From positions 62,001-126,000 of the forward strand of contig NZ_JAGIBD010000001.1 in assembly GCF_017744555.1 (NCBI RefSeq): a stretch of 64,000 bases of DNA. The letters are read 5' to 3'. Each line of letters opens with the position of its first letter. Within the stretch, counting starts at the first letter, position 1. The position numbers were made by a program, and so were the translations under genes. Shown piece after piece: positions 20,487 through 29,644 of the stretch. The notes below the pieces were generated by a model. That model was not told where the DNA came from. It saw only the letters and a program-made list of their open reading frames with translations, and made no database searches. The stretch is from Cellulomonas sp. GTDB lineage: Bacteria > Actinomycetota > Actinomycetes > Actinomycetales > Cellulomonadaceae.

Positions 20487-21613
20487 CGACCGCCACGCGC
20501 CCCGCGGACGCCTACCCTGGCTCGTATGGCACGAGCGAGGGTGGCGCCGTGGGGCGGGTGACGCTCCAGACGATCGCGGACCGCGTCGGCGTGAGCCGGA
20601 TGACGGTCTCGAACGCGTTCTCCCGGCCGGACCAGCTGTCCGCCGAGCTGCGCGCGACGATCCTGCAGGCGGCCGACGAGCTCGGCTACGTCGGCCCCGA
20701 CCCCGCGGCCCGCAGCCTCGCACGCGGCACCACGGGCGCGGTGGGCGTGCTGCTCACCGAGTCGGTCGGCTCCGCGTTCCAGGACCCCATCGCGGCCGCG
20801 TTCTTCGGCTCGGTCGCGCAGGAGCTCGCGCCCACCGGCCTGGCCCTCGCGCTGCTGCCGTCGGTCGAGTCGCCCGACCGGATCCCCGCCCGCGACATCC
20901 CCATGGACGGCGCGCTCGTCTACTCGTGCGCGGGCGACATGGCGCCGATCAACTGGCTCATCAAGCGCAAGCTGCCGCTCGTGTTCGTCGACCAGGCGCC
21001 GATCGCGGGAGCGTCGAGCGTGCTGCTCGACGACCGGGTGGGCGCCCGGGCCGCCGCGCAGCACCTGCTCGACCTCGGTCATCGCCGCATCGGCATCCTC
21101 ACCACCGCGAACGACCGGTCCACCGGCATCGCCCCCGACCCGGCGACCGCCGGTGCCGGCTACGTGTCCCGCGAGCGTGTCGAGGGATGGATGAGCGCGC
21201 TCGGCCCGGCCGGCGCCGACGTGACCGTGGTGCACCTGCCCGACAACACCGAGGCCAACGCCGAGGACGGCGCCCGCATCCTGCTCGACCTCGACGACCG
21301 GCCGACGGCCGTCCTGTGCTTCTCCGACCTCATCGCGTGGACGTTCGAGCGGGTCGCCCGGGCGCAGGGCGTGCGGGTGCCCGAGGACGTGTCCGTGGTC
21401 GGCTACGACGACAGCCCGATCGCGCGTCGTGCGCAGCCCGCGCTCACCACCGTGCGGCAGGACCTCGAGGCCAAGGGCCGCGCGGCCGCGACCGCGCTCA
21501 CGCGAGCCATCGCCCGGTCGCGGGGTGACGCTTCCGTGGGCGAGGGGCCGGACGCCGTGTGGGTGCCGACGACGCTCGTGGTGCGCGACAGCACGGGCCC
21601 GGCTCCCGCCTGA
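20483..21613 (+). CDS. LacI-family transcriptional regulator
   Basis: 376 residues. The N-terminal helix-turn-helix VTLQTIADRVGVSRMTVSNAFSR (split near residues 26-48) is followed by the hinge and a periplasmic-binding-protein-like sensor domain, with GVLLTESVGSAFQDPI at its start and VVGYDDSPIARRAQPALTTVRQD near the end. It should repress sugar-use genes and release DNA on binding a sugar. Operator-like 14-mers before its own operon and before the xylanase suggest a xylan- or xylo-oligosaccharide-responsive repressor (inference). The ATG at 20483 overlaps the previous stop; about 24 residues precede the HTH. Confidence 0.92.
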   Translation: MTTATRPADAYPGSYGTSEGGAVGRVTLQTIADRVGVSRMTVSNAFSRPDQLSAELRATILQAADELGYVGPDPAARSLARGTTGAVGVLLTESVGSAFQDPIAAAFFGSVAQELAPTGLALALLPSVESPDRIPARDIPMDGALVYSCAGDMAPINWLIKRKLPLVFVDQAPIAGASSVLLDDRVGARAAAQHLLDLGHRRIGILTTANDRSTGIAPDPATAGAGYVSRERVEGWMSALGPAGADVTVVHLPDNTEANAEDGARILLDLDDRPTAVLCFSDLIAWTFERVARAQGVRVPEDVSVVGYDDSPIARRAQPALTTVRQDLEAKGRAAATALTRAIARSRGDASVGEGPDAVWVPTTLVVRDSTGPAPA

Positions 21614-21616
21614 CGC

Positions 21617-22072
21617 TCAGTCCTGCGGGGTCGCCGCCGCGCACGCCGCGACGAGCAGCTCCGCGGCACGCCGGATCTCGTCGATCTGCGCGCGCTCGAG
21701 CCCGAGCCGCTCGACCATCGTCGCGGGGATGTCGACGGCCGACGCCCGCATCTCCCGGCCCGCGTCGGTGAGCACGATCGCCAGCGCGCGCTCGTCGTCG
21801 GGGTCTTTCTCCCGGCGGACCAGCCGCATCGCCTCGAGCCGCCTGACCAGGGGAGACGTCGTCGCGGGCTCGAGGTGCAGCAGGGCGGCGAGCTCCTTGA
21901 GCGAGAGCCGGTCGTACTGCCAGAGGGCGAGCATCGCGAGGTACTGCGGGTGCGTGAGGCCGAGCGGTGCGAGCAGGGGGCGGTAGAAGCCGACGAGCGC
22001 GCGCGCCGCCGCGGAGACCGTGAGGCACACCTGCGCCTCGACGGCGAGGGGGTCGACCACCGCTTCGCTCAT
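21617..22072 (-). CDS. MarR-family transcriptional regulator
   Basis: 151-residue winged-helix dimer. The recognition region LSLKELAALLHLEPATTSPLVRRLEAMRLV and the wing REKDPDDERALAIVLTDAGREM are classic MarR features (each seen in full in the frame, about residues 55-115). Such proteins repress a neighbouring gene until a small aromatic ligand binds. It is divergent from the small gene at 22128, and the TAGTG-N4-CACTA palindrome between them at 22098-22111 is the likely operator. It converges with lacI with only 3 bp between stops. Confidence 0.9.
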   Translation of the reverse strand: MSEAVVDPLAVEAQVCLTVSAAARALVGFYRPLLAPLGLTHPQYLAMLALWQYDRLSLKELAALLHLEPATTSPLVRRLEAMRLVRREKDPDDERALAIVLTDAGREMRASAVDIPATMVERLGLERAQIDEIRRAAELLVAACAAATPQD

Positions 22073-22097
22073 GTGACGAGGATAGGTCGTGCGCTTA

Positions 22098-22111
22098 TAG
22101 TGAGTGCACTA
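22098..22111. promoter_or_regulatory. Probable MarR operator
   Basis: TAGTGAGTGCACTA has perfect 5-bp arms and stands in the 55-bp gap between the marR gene and the divergent small gene, in an otherwise AT-richer patch that also contains a possible -10 (TTATAG). Confidence 0.55.
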
Positions 22112-22127
22112 ATCATTGGAGGACGCG

Positions 22128-22334
22128 ATGGCCGAGCGGCGGCGCAGGGACCTGACCGAGTGGCTGCTGACCTACCTCGGGCCGGCGCAGATCAGCCCCG
22201 TCCGCGCCCGGGGACGCGCGCGCACGGACGACGAGCGCGAGCGCGACGAGCGGCTGCGCGCCGACTTCGAGCGGGTCGTGCGAGGGCCGGGCGGGCGCTC
22301 GTTCCTCGTCGAGCGGCCGGACGCCACGGAGTGA
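22128..22334 (+). CDS. Small charged protein under MarR control
   Basis: 68 residues, very rich in Arg, Asp and Glu, with no membrane segment; the middle (about 25-50) should be helical. The GGAGG ribosome-binding site 5 nt before ATG 22128 decides the start over the upstream in-frame ATG at 22116. The divergent arrangement with marR and the palindrome between them imply shared control. I do not recognise the family; many actinobacterial MarR genes have such small partners, but no role is known to me. Confidence 0.65.
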   Translation: MAERRRRDLTEWLLTYLGPAQISPVRARGRARTDDERERDERLRADFERVVRGPGGRSFLVERPDATE

Positions 22335-22341
22335 CCGGGCG

Positions 22342-22929
22342 CTAGTCCGCCCGGACGTCGAGGCCCATGGCCTCGACGAGCACCACGGCCTGCGGCAGCG
22401 TGATCACGGCCCGCCGCAGCGCGACGGTCTCCAGGTCGATGCCGACGAGGTCGCTGCCGCGCAGGTCGCACCCGGTGAGGTCGGCGCGGTGCAGCGTCGC
22501 ACCCGTGAGGTCGCAGTCCCGCACGGTCGACCCCACGAGCTTCGCGCCCGTGAGGTCCGCCTCGCGCAGCCGGACGCCCCGCAGCTCCGCCGAGCGCAGG
22601 TCCGCCGCGGGCAGCTCGACGAACGACCAGTTCCCGCCGTCGACCCGCATCACCTCGAACGTGCAGCGGTCGAAGACGCTGCCGAGGAGCTTGCAGCGCT
22701 CGAGCCGGGTGTCGAAGAACGTCACGCCGTTGAACGTGCAGTTGCTGAACGCGGTGTCGACGTGGACCGACGCGTTGAGCTTGACGTCGCGGAACGTGCA
22801 CCCGTCGAACACCGCACCCGTGGTCCGCACCTCGGTCATGTCGACACCGACGAACGCGACCTGCTCGAACGTCTCGCCGGACAGCTCCCGGGCGTACCAG
22901 TCCTCGCCGCGCACGGTCGACGTCGTCAC
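22342..22929 (-). CDS. Pentapeptide-repeat protein
   Basis: 195 residues predicted to fold into a right-handed quadrilateral beta-helix. The repeat A(D/N)LXX register is visible from about residue 20 to 180 (for example ADLRSAELRGVRLREADL and then CDLTGATLHRADLTGCDL). Members such as Qnr and MfpA mimic DNA and protect gyrase, but most have no known function and nothing here assigns one. The GTG at 22929 is preferred: AAGGAG lies 6 nt upstream, whereas the longer frame starts have no such site. It converges with the small gene ending at 22334. Confidence 0.85.
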   Translation of the reverse strand: MTTSTVRGEDWYARELSGETFEQVAFVGVDMTEVRTTGAVFDGCTFRDVKLNASVHVDTAFSNCTFNGVTFFDTRLERCKLLGSVFDRCTFEVMRVDGGNWSFVELPAADLRSAELRGVRLREADLTGAKLVGSTVRDCDLTGATLHRADLTGCDLRGSDLVGIDLETVALRRAVITLPQAVVLVEAMGLDVRAD

Positions 22930-22978
22930 GGCCCGCTCCTTCGTCACCGGGACATCCTGGCGCACGCCGCCGACACGC

Positions 22979-23014
22979 GACGACGCCCCGGGGCCGGCGT
23001 CCCGGGGCGTCGTC
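22979..23014 (-). terminator. Hairpin terminator of the alkaline phosphatase gene
   Basis: A perfect 14-bp stem, GACGACGCCCCGGG (22979-22992) with its complement at 23001-23014, and an 8-nt loop lie 15 bp after the phoA stop on the minus strand. Confidence 0.75.
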
Positions 23015-23029
23015 AGGCGACGCAGGCCG

Positions 23030-24463
23030 TCAGTGGTGGTCGCGCGGCCCCTGCGCGTCCGGGTCGAGCCGCAGCGCGTCCCGGATCGTGAAGAACAGGT
23101 CCGTCTGGTCCGTGAGGCCCACGACGTTCGCGGCCCGCGGGCCGGACGCCGCGACCCGCACCTGCGTGCCGGTGTGGTCCTGCGAGCCGCCGGTGTCCGC
23201 CGTGCCGTACGCGACCGTCATCGGCTTGCCGTCGGCCGTGAGCAGCGTGCGCGTGAGGCCGGGCGTCAGCGTGTTCGGGTAGACGATCTGGCTCGAGTGG
23301 CCGTGGTCCGCGGTGACGACGACGAGCGTGTTGCCGTCCTTCTTCGCGAACGCGAGCGCGGCCTGCACGGCCTCGTCGAGGTCGACCGTCTCGCCGATCT
23401 GGCCGCACGGGTCGGCCGCGTGGTCCTGCTTGTCGATGCTCGCGCCCTCGACCTGCAGGAAGAAGCCCTTGCGGTCGCGCCGGTCGTCGAGGAGCGCGAT
23501 CGCCTTCGTCGTCATCGCCTGGAGCGTCGGCCGGTTCGCGGTGTACGCCGGGTTGGGCGTGCAGGTGACGGCGGGCTCGGTGCCGCCGGTGTGGGTGGCG
23601 AGCGGGCCGGTCCAGCGCACGGGCATGTTGCCGGGGGCGAACAGGCCGAGGACCGGCGACCTCTGGTCCGCCTTCCGGACGGCGTCGAGGCCGGCCGCGT
23701 CCGTCACGACCTGGTAGCCGCGCTCCTTGGCCTGCTGCAGCAGCGTCTTGCCCGCCCACGGTCCCGCGACGGCCTGCTCGTCGAACGACTTCGCGCCACC
23801 ACCGAGCGTGACGTCGGCGCGCGCGCCGATGAGCTGCTCGGTGATCGAGCCGAGGCCGCCGTTCTGCAGCGCGTTCGTGGGGCACTTCGTCGTCGTTGCC
23901 GTCGGGGCGTAGCAGGACCGGTCGGTCACGTGCGCCACCTGCACGGCCGGGGTCGCGTCCTGCAGCTCGGCCGTGCTGACGTCACCGGTGCGCAGGCCGT
24001 TCGCCCGGGCGATCTCGAGCAGCGTGCGCTGCGGTGCGCCGTGCACGTCCACCGAGATCGCGCCGTTGTACGTCTTCGTGCCGGTCGCCCAGCCCGAGCC
24101 GGACGCGGCCGAGTCGGTCACGTAGTCCGGCTTCCCGTCCGTCCTGTCGAGCGAGTACGTCGTGTACTGGCCCGTCAGCGGGAGCGCGTCGATGCCCGGG
24201 AACCGGCCCGCCGCGCCGTACCGGTAGTTGCGGGCGACCGTGATCTCCGAGTCACCCATCCCGTCGCCGATCAGCAGGATGACGTTCCGCGCGGGCCCGC
24301 CCTTGACGGCGTCCCGGACGGCACTCGTCTGGTCCCCGGACAGTCGGCGGGCCTGGCCGTTGCCGGTGAGGTCCGACGTCGTGGCCCAGGCGGCGGCACC
24401 GCCGAGCACCAGTGCTGCCGCGGTCACCGCCGCCGCGATCGGACGGACAGCTCGTGTCCTCAT
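23030..24463 (-). CDS. phoA: Secreted alkaline phosphatase
   Basis: 477 residues; hydrolyses phosphate monoesters outside the cell to supply phosphate. A signal peptide (about 1-28, basic start, Ala/Val core) is followed by the family metal site [14 protein letters not shown] (D67), the nucleophile serine in [13 protein letters not shown] (S118), [16 protein letters not shown] and the late [10 protein letters not shown]. Two or three cysteine pairs suit an exported protein. The start ATG 24463 has AAGGA upstream. The length fits the E. coli PhoA class. No PHO box was identified with confidence in the 100-bp upstream gap. Confidence 0.93.
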   Translation of the reverse strand: MRTRAVRPIAAAVTAAALVLGGAAAWATTSDLTGNGQARRLSGDQTSAVRDAVKGGPARNVILLIGDGMGDSEITVARNYRYGAAGRFPGIDALPLTGQYTTYSLDRTDGKPDYVTDSAASGSGWATGTKTYNGAISVDVHGAPQRTLLEIARANGLRTGDVSTAELQDATPAVQVAHVTDRSCYAPTATTTKCPTNALQNGGLGSITEQLIGARADVTLGGGAKSFDEQAVAGPWAGKTLLQQAKERGYQVVTDAAGLDAVRKADQRSPVLGLFAPGNMPVRWTGPLATHTGGTEPAVTCTPNPAYTANRPTLQAMTTKAIALLDDRRDRKGFFLQVEGASIDKQDHAADPCGQIGETVDLDEAVQAALAFAKKDGNTLVVVTADHGHSSQIVYPNTLTPGLTRTLLTADGKPMTVAYGTADTGGSQDHTGTQVRVAASGPRAANVVGLTDQTDLFFTIRDALRLDPDAQGPRDHH

Positions 24464-24567
24464 GGTGGTCCTTCCGTCTCGTCCCCCTGCTGCGACGGAC
24501 GTCGCGGCAGGAGTCGACCGGGTGAAAGTGACCGAGGAGTGAGAACGGGAGGAACGGGACGCGTCGG

Positions 24568-25239
24568 TCAGGCGGACGGACCGGTCTCCTCGAGCAGCCG
24601 CAGGGCCGCGCTCACCCGCGGGTTGCGGCTCGGGTCGGTGTCGATGCCGAGCGTCGCGTACATCGCGTTGACGTGGTTCTGCACCGACTTCTCGGTGATG
24701 CCGAGCCGCGTCCCGATGCCCGCGTTCGACAGCCCGGCGGCCAGCAGCCGCAGCACGTCGTACTGCCGGTCGGTGAGCCGCGCGACGGCCGAGCCGGCCC
24801 GCGGAGTCATGCGCTCCAGGAGCGCCGGGTCGAGCACGGTCTCGCCGACCGCCGCGGCCCGCACCGCTGCGACCAGCACCTCCTCGCTCGTCGACGACGT
24901 CTTCGACAGGTAGCCCCACCCCGCGGCGACGTCCCGGGGGAGGTCGAGGAGCAGGTCCATCGCGTCGTGCGCGGACAGCAGGAGGATGCCGAGGTCGGGT
25001 TGCGCACGACGCAGCGTGACGCCGAGGGCGATGCCGTTGCCGTCCGGCAGGTCGATGTCGAGGACCGCGACATGGGCGAGCCCGGGGCGCAGCACGCGGG
25101 TCGCCTCGGTGACGGTCCCGAGCGCCGCGACGACGTGCAGACCGGGGGTCTCGTCGAGCATGCGTTCGAGCATCGAGCGGAACAGCGGCTGGTCTTCGAC
25201 CACGGCGACGCGCACCGGGTCGGCGGTGGGAACACTCAT
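24568..25239 (-). CDS. NarL/LuxR-type response regulator
   Basis: 223 residues. The receiver domain has the phosphoacceptor D61 in [13 protein letters not shown] and the lysine in YLSKTSS. The C-terminal GerE/LuxR helix-turn-helix spans about 155-205 ([20 protein letters not shown] and [14 protein letters not shown]). It is read divergently from the histidine kinase gene at 25348, with a 108-bp gap carrying both promoters, so the two form one phosphorelay. Targets are unknown; the exported-protein operon at 26.8 kb next to the kinase is an obvious candidate (inference). Confidence 0.92.
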   Translation of the reverse strand: MSVPTADPVRVAVVEDQPLFRSMLERMLDETPGLHVVAALGTVTEATRVLRPGLAHVAVLDIDLPDGNGIALGVTLRRAQPDLGILLLSAHDAMDLLLDLPRDVAAGWGYLSKTSSTSEEVLVAAVRAAAVGETVLDPALLERMTPRAGSAVARLTDRQYDVLRLLAAGLSNAGIGTRLGITEKSVQNHVNAMYATLGIDTDPSRNPRVSAALRLLEETGPSA

Positions 25240-25347
25240 CGCCGCCAGTATCGTCTGCGCCGTGGCCCGATGCGCGACACGCGCCACGGAGCGCCGCCGC
25301 AGCCGCCCGTCCGGGGGACGCGACCAGACACCGACAGGGTGAGCACG

Positions 25348-26544
25348 ATGCCGACGACGAGCCGCGAGCAGGCGCCCACGAGCGCGCCCGCCGAGCCCGC
25401 CCTCGTCCACGCCGCCCGCGTCGCCGACCTCCACAACGACCGCCTCGTGCTGCTGCGCGTCACCGTCGTCGTCGCCACCGGGTACGCCGTCGGGGCCTCG
25501 ATGCAGAGCGCGTACATCTACGCGCGGCTCATCCCCGGCTGGGACGCCGTCACCGTGTGGCAGCGCCTCGCCGCGAACGCGCTCGCGGTGCTCGCGCTCG
25601 TCACGACGTTCGCCGGGCTGCGCGCGTGGCGGGCCACGAAGGTCTGGCAGATGCTGCTCGCCGCCGTCGGTGGCTCGATCGCGGCCGCCGGGACACGGCT
25701 CGCCGCACAGGTCGCGTTCGGCGTGTACGTCGACCCGGACTTCGAGACCCAGCAGGCCGAGCTGCTCAGCGGGTTCGCGATCGCGCTCATCTCCTCGTCC
25801 ATCGGCTACTGGGGGCTCGTCTCCCGGAGGCGCTCGCGCGCCAAGACGCGCGCCGCGGAGCGGGACGCCGTGCTCGTCGAGCTCGCCGTGCAGGCGCTCG
25901 AGCAGGAGGAGATCCGCGTGCGCCGCGAGGTCGCCGAGGGACTGCACGGGACGCTGCAGCAGAAGCTCGTGCTCGTCGACGCGCGCCTCGCGTCCGTGCT
26001 CGCGCACGTCCAGGACGGGCTCGACGAGCACGACCGGGCCTCGCTCGACTGGGTGCGCTCCGAGCTCGACCAGGCGCGCCAGATCGACGTGCGCGAGATG
26101 AGCCGTCTGCTCTACCCGGACCGGCTCGAGCTGGGCCTCGTCCCGGCCGTCCGCGCGCTCCTCGGGCGGCTGCCCGCGAGCATCGCCACCCAGCTCGAGG
26201 TCACCGACGAGGTGCGTCAGGTCGACGACCCGTGTGGCAACCACCTGTCGCTGTCCGAGCGGCTGCTCGCCGTCCGGGTCGTCGAGGAGGGCGTGACGAA
26301 CGCGCTCAAGCACGGCCCCGCGTCCAAGGTCAGGGTCGACCTCATGATGGACGGCGACCACCTCGTGATCGCCGTCGAGAACGACGGCGAGACGTACGAC
26401 CCGGCGTCCGCCGGCGCCGCGTCGGGCACCGCACGGATCGGTCACCGGCTGGCGCTCGTCGGCGGCAGCGTGGACCTGTCGCCCGGCACGGTGCGCGGCG
26501 CGCGGCTCGTCGCCCGCATGCCGCTCGGCGCCCACGACGCCTGA
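25348..26544 (+). CDS. NarL-type sensor histidine kinase
   Basis: 398 residues. The N-terminal half has four hydrophobic segments (about 32-54, 78-92, 102-124, 140-158) with very short loops, so the signal is probably sensed within the membrane. The dimerisation helix carries the phosphorylated histidine H200 in [13 protein letters not shown]. The C-terminal HATPase has the N-box [13 protein letters not shown] and a glycine lid reading [12 protein letters not shown], somewhat unlike the usual GxGLxG. Its partner regulator is divergent at 24568-25239. The start could also be GTG 25339, three codons earlier. Confidence 0.88.
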   Translation: MPTTSREQAPTSAPAEPALVHAARVADLHNDRLVLLRVTVVVATGYAVGASMQSAYIYARLIPGWDAVTVWQRLAANALAVLALVTTFAGLRAWRATKVWQMLLAAVGGSIAAAGTRLAAQVAFGVYVDPDFETQQAELLSGFAIALISSSIGYWGLVSRRRSRAKTRAAERDAVLVELAVQALEQEEIRVRREVAEGLHGTLQQKLVLVDARLASVLAHVQDGLDEHDRASLDWVRSELDQARQIDVREMSRLLYPDRLELGLVPAVRALLGRLPASIATQLEVTDEVRQVDDPCGNHLSLSERLLAVRVVEEGVTNALKHGPASKVRVDLMMDGDHLVIAVENDGETYDPASAGAASGTARIGHRLALVGGSVDLSPGTVRGARLVARMPLGAHDA

Positions 26545-26781
26545 CGATCACCCGTTCGGCGCAGCCGGACCTGAGGGCGGTTGATCCGGATCGTCCCGCC
26601 GGATCTGATCCGTCCCGGGTGAAGAAGACGGACATCCTGACGGCCCCGGGTGCTGGCACCCACCCCGCCCGGGGGCCGGTTGCCGAAGACACCTACGTTC
26701 ACGGCTGGCAGCTCGACGCTCCCGTGAGCGGGTCTCGGTGAGGTGCCGACGCCCACGGCAGCACACGATCAGGAGAACACC

Positions 26782-27234
26782 ATGGCTTCCTCGAAGTCCT
26801 CGAAGTCCCGCAAGGGCATCGCCGTCGCGCTCGCGGTCCTCGGTGTCGCCGGCCTCTCGCTGGCGTCCGCCACGCAGCTCAACCTGAACACGAACAGCTC
26901 GCAGTTCCAGGCCGGCGTGCAGACGGTCGCGAACTGCCAGCCCGCCGGTCAGGACATCACCGTCGGCTTCGGCTCGCCGACGCTGACGGCCGGCACGTAC
27001 GGCACGACAAGCCTCGAGTTCCGCAACGTCTCGACGGCGTGCGCCTCGAAGCTCTCGCGCGTCGCGCTCACCTACGGCACGACCCCGGCCACGGTCGAGG
27101 TCCCGTCCGCCACGACCGGCACCGCCGTCGCGCTGACGAACGTCACGGCCGGCTACGGCACCCTCACGGTGACCCTGCCCGCCGCCGTCGCCGCTGACGC
27201 GGTGACCAAGGTCGCGCTCACCATCTACGGCTGA
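26782..27234 (+). CDS. Secreted TasA/camelysin-like protein, probable SipW-type peptidase substrate
   Basis: 150 residues with a basic N-terminus, a hydrophobic core (GIAVALAVLGVAGLSLASA, about 12-30) and a Thr/Val/Ala-rich beta-sandwich-like remainder with two cysteines (about 53 and 88). The signal resembles the SipW-cognate class, in which cleavage follows an Ala-rich end before QLNLN. The AGGAG ribosome-binding site before ATG 26782 is good. The next gene, 10 bp downstream, encodes a Ser/His signal peptidase, so the two are almost certainly matched. Homologues such as TasA form extracellular fibres; fibre formation here is inference. Confidence 0.75.
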   Translation: MASSKSSKSRKGIAVALAVLGVAGLSLASATQLNLNTNSSQFQAGVQTVANCQPAGQDITVGFGSPTLTAGTYGTTSLEFRNVSTACASKLSRVALTYGTTPATVEVPSATTGTAVALTNVTAGYGTLTVTLPAAVAADAVTKVALTIYG

Positions 27235-27244
27235 GGCACCACCG

Positions 27245-27868
27245 ATGGACCAGCAGGTCGACACCGCAGCACCCGGCGCGCACGTCGCGCGCCGGGTGCT
27301 GCGCGTCGTCCTGCAGGTCCTGTTCTACGGCGCGGTGGTCGTCGCGGGCTGGCTGGTGTGGCCCACGAGCCTCGGTGGCTGCACCACGCTGACCGTGGTC
27401 TCCGGCCACTCGATGGAGCCGACGTACTACACGGGCGACCTGGTCGTGTCGCGCTGCGCGACCCCGCAGGTGGGCGACGTCGTCGTCTACGAGCCCGAGG
27501 GCTACGGCGGCGCCCGGGTGATCCACCGCCTCGTCGGCGGCGACGGGACCCACGGGTGGCAGGTGCAGGGCGACAACAACTCGTGGCTCGACCCGTTCAG
27601 CCCGACGGACGCGGACGTGGTCGGCGTCGCACGCCTGCACGTCCCCCGGGTCGGGCTCCTGGGCCGGGCCGTCATGTCGCCCCTGGTGTGGGGGTCGCTC
27701 ATCGTCATCGCGATCGGGCTGCTGGTCTGGCCGCGCGGCGACGACGACGATGACGAGACGCCCGACGCCCCGGAGGCGGGCCGTGCCCCCGACGTGACGG
27801 ACGGCGTCGCCGGCCCGGTCGTCGACACCCCCGTCAGCGCCTCGCCGTCGTCCACCTCCTCGTCATGA
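27245..27868 (+). CDS. sipW: Signal peptidase I of the SipW (Ser/His, ER-like) type
   Basis: 207 residues: a transmembrane anchor (about 20-40), the catalytic serine S56 in SGHSMEPT, and H94 in GGARVIHRLVGG where ordinary bacterial leader peptidases have lysine. That substitution marks the ER-like SipW group, which cuts dedicated substrates. QGDNNSWLDPF is the conserved box E region. A second hydrophobic span (about 150-165) precedes a long acidic and Ser/Thr-rich cytoplasmic tail. It lies 10 bp after the TasA-like gene and overlaps the next gene's ATG by 4 bp, so all three are one operon. Confidence 0.9.
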   Translation: MDQQVDTAAPGAHVARRVLRVVLQVLFYGAVVVAGWLVWPTSLGGCTTLTVVSGHSMEPTYYTGDLVVSRCATPQVGDVVVYEPEGYGGARVIHRLVGGDGTHGWQVQGDNNSWLDPFSPTDADVVGVARLHVPRVGLLGRAVMSPLVWGSLIVIAIGLLVWPRGDDDDDETPDAPEAGRAPDVTDGVAGPVVDTPVSASPSSTSSS

Positions 27869-28695
27869 CGCGCGTGGCTCGGCGGCTCGCCGTGAGCGCG
27901 GTCGTCGCCCTGCTCTGCCTCGTCGTGGCCGGCCTGTCGACCGCCGGCGCCGCGGGTCTGAGGCTCACGGGCGGCACGTCGCCGTACGACCAGTCCGGGC
28001 CGCGGTGCACCGCCGGCCCCGCGGTCGTGACCCCGACGGGCACCTCGACCGGCGGCCAGTACACGCAGGTCCGCGTCACGGGCCTGGCGGGCACGTGCAC
28101 GACAGGACGCGTGATCGTCTCGACGTCGACCGGCCCGTCGACCAGCACCGTCGTCCTCGACGGCACCGGTGCGATCGCGGGCGGCGCGTTCACCGCGACC
28201 GCAGCGACGCCGTTCACCCCGCCGAGCTCGTCCGCCGGCAAGGTGTTCGTCTCCGTCGACACGTGGCCCGTCCCGGCGACCTGGACGTTCGCGCCCGCCG
28301 CGGCAGGGTCGTGCGTCGTCCTGGGACCCAACTCGTCCGGTGCGACGTGCGCGGTCTCGTTCGGTCCGGACACCGACGGCCGGGCGGACGTCTACAACAT
28401 CAAGGCGACCGTCACCACGACGAGCGCCCAGCCGGTGCAGTGGCAGGCGACGTTCGACTTCGCGAACCTCACGAGCTTCCCGTTCGTCGCCCGGTACGTC
28501 GGCGAGTACGCGGGCAACTGGGCCCTGCAGCCGCTGCCGGCGGGCTTCTGCTCGGGCTCGACGCGCGTCGTCACCTACCAGGGCCAGCCGAACCGCGGCA
28601 CCCAGCACGTGTCGTCGGGCTCACCGCTCACGCTCGACTTCGTCGGGTCCCTGACGTCGCCGCTCGGCAACAACGTCGTCTACAGCTGCCCCTGA
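27865..28695 (+). CDS. Exported protein of the SipW operon, function unknown
   Basis: 276 residues with a signal peptide (about 1-29, ending AGAAG) and a mature part rich in Thr, Ser, Val and Gly that looks like consecutive beta-sandwich modules. Five cysteines are present in the mature region, notable beside the disulfide machinery needed for such proteins. The ATG lies in the stop of sipW (ATGA). It could be a minor subunit, surface adhesin or a second substrate of the peptidase; I cannot assign it to a family with confidence. Confidence 0.7.
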   Translation: MTRVARRLAVSAVVALLCLVVAGLSTAGAAGLRLTGGTSPYDQSGPRCTAGPAVVTPTGTSTGGQYTQVRVTGLAGTCTTGRVIVSTSTGPSTSTVVLDGTGAIAGGAFTATAATPFTPPSSSAGKVFVSVDTWPVPATWTFAPAAAGSCVVLGPNSSGATCAVSFGPDTDGRADVYNIKATVTTTSAQPVQWQATFDFANLTSFPFVARYVGEYAGNWALQPLPAGFCSGSTRVVTYQGQPNRGTQHVSSGSPLTLDFVGSLTSPLGNNVVYSCP

Positions 28696-28734
28696 CGCGG
28701 GGCCGCGACCGGCGCGCCCGCGCCGTGCTGACGC

Positions 28735-29559
28735 CTACTGCTCGACGGGGCTGAGCTCGGGACGCTTCGGCACCCGCAGATCGCCCGACGACCTGCCGCG
28801 CAGCCGCCGGGTGGCCCACGGGTAGACGTGCTCGCGGAACCACAGCGCGTCCTCCCGTGCCTTGTCCAGCCGCGGGACGGGCGGCAGCGGGGTCAACGGG
28901 TCGTCCCACGCCTCGTCGTCCGGGGGCAGCCCGAGCCCGACGAGCGCGGCCTGCGCGACGCGCGCGTGCCCCTCGGTCGTGAGGTGGATGCGGTCCTCGG
29001 ACCACATCCGCCAGTCCCGCAGCGAGCGCATGCCCCACAGGTCCAGCACGAACGCGCCCTGCCGACGGGCGATCGACCACACGTGCGTGTTGTAGAGGCC
29101 GACGCGGCTGCGGGTCGACCGGATGAGGGGGCTGTCGCCCGCGTCCGCCCCTGTCGCGAGCAGCACGTCCGCACCCGTGGCCCGCACGCGCGCGACCGCC
29201 GCCTCGAGGTTCCGGGCGAGCCGGTCGATGTCCGTGGCCGGCCGCAGCATGTCGTTGTAGCCGCCGATGAGGCTCACGAGGTCGGGCTGCAGCGCGAGCG
29301 CCTTCGGCAGCTGCTCGCCGAGGATCGGGCGCAGCAGGCGTCCCCGGATCGCGAGGTTGGCGTACTCGAGCGGGGTCTGACCGGCCGCGACCCGCCGCGC
29401 CGAGATCCGGGCCGCCACGACGTCCGCCCAGCCGCGCTGCGGTGCGTCGCGGCCGTCGGGGTCGTCCCAGAGGCCTTCCGTGAACGAGTCGCCGACGGCG
29501 ACGTAGCGGGACCAGCGGGGCGCGGGGAGCGGTGAGCCGTTCACGTTCACGTCCGCCAT
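28735..29559 (-). CDS. SGNH/GDSL-family hydrolase
   Basis: 274 residues, cytosolic (no signal peptide). Block I is VAVGDSFTEGLWDD (nucleophile Ser, about residue 25), block III reads GGYNDMLRP with the oxyanion Asn, and block V is DRIHLTTEGHARVA with the catalytic Asp and His. These enzymes are esterases or lipases with varied substrates, so the natural substrate cannot be named. ATG 29559 is chosen over the ATG nine bases earlier, though neither has a clear ribosome-binding site. It converges with the SipW operon. Confidence 0.88.
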   Translation of the reverse strand: MADVNVNGSPLPAPRWSRYVAVGDSFTEGLWDDPDGRDAPQRGWADVVAARISARRVAAGQTPLEYANLAIRGRLLRPILGEQLPKALALQPDLVSLIGGYNDMLRPATDIDRLARNLEAAVARVRATGADVLLATGADAGDSPLIRSTRSRVGLYNTHVWSIARRQGAFVLDLWGMRSLRDWRMWSEDRIHLTTEGHARVAQAALVGLGLPPDDEAWDDPLTPLPPVPRLDKAREDALWFREHVYPWATRRLRGRSSGDLRVPKRPELSPVEQ

Positions 29560-29644
29560 TGTGCACACGCTTCGGGACCGACGCGCCGGACGGCCTGCCG
29601 GGCCGCTCGCGCCGCGGTGCAGCGCGCCGCGCGGGCAGGCGAGG

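Noticed and set aside
26575..26640. Repeated GGATC/GATCC boxes upstream of the TasA-like gene as an operator
   Set aside because: Spacing is irregular and the words are short; no consistent pair of half-sites could be defined by eye.
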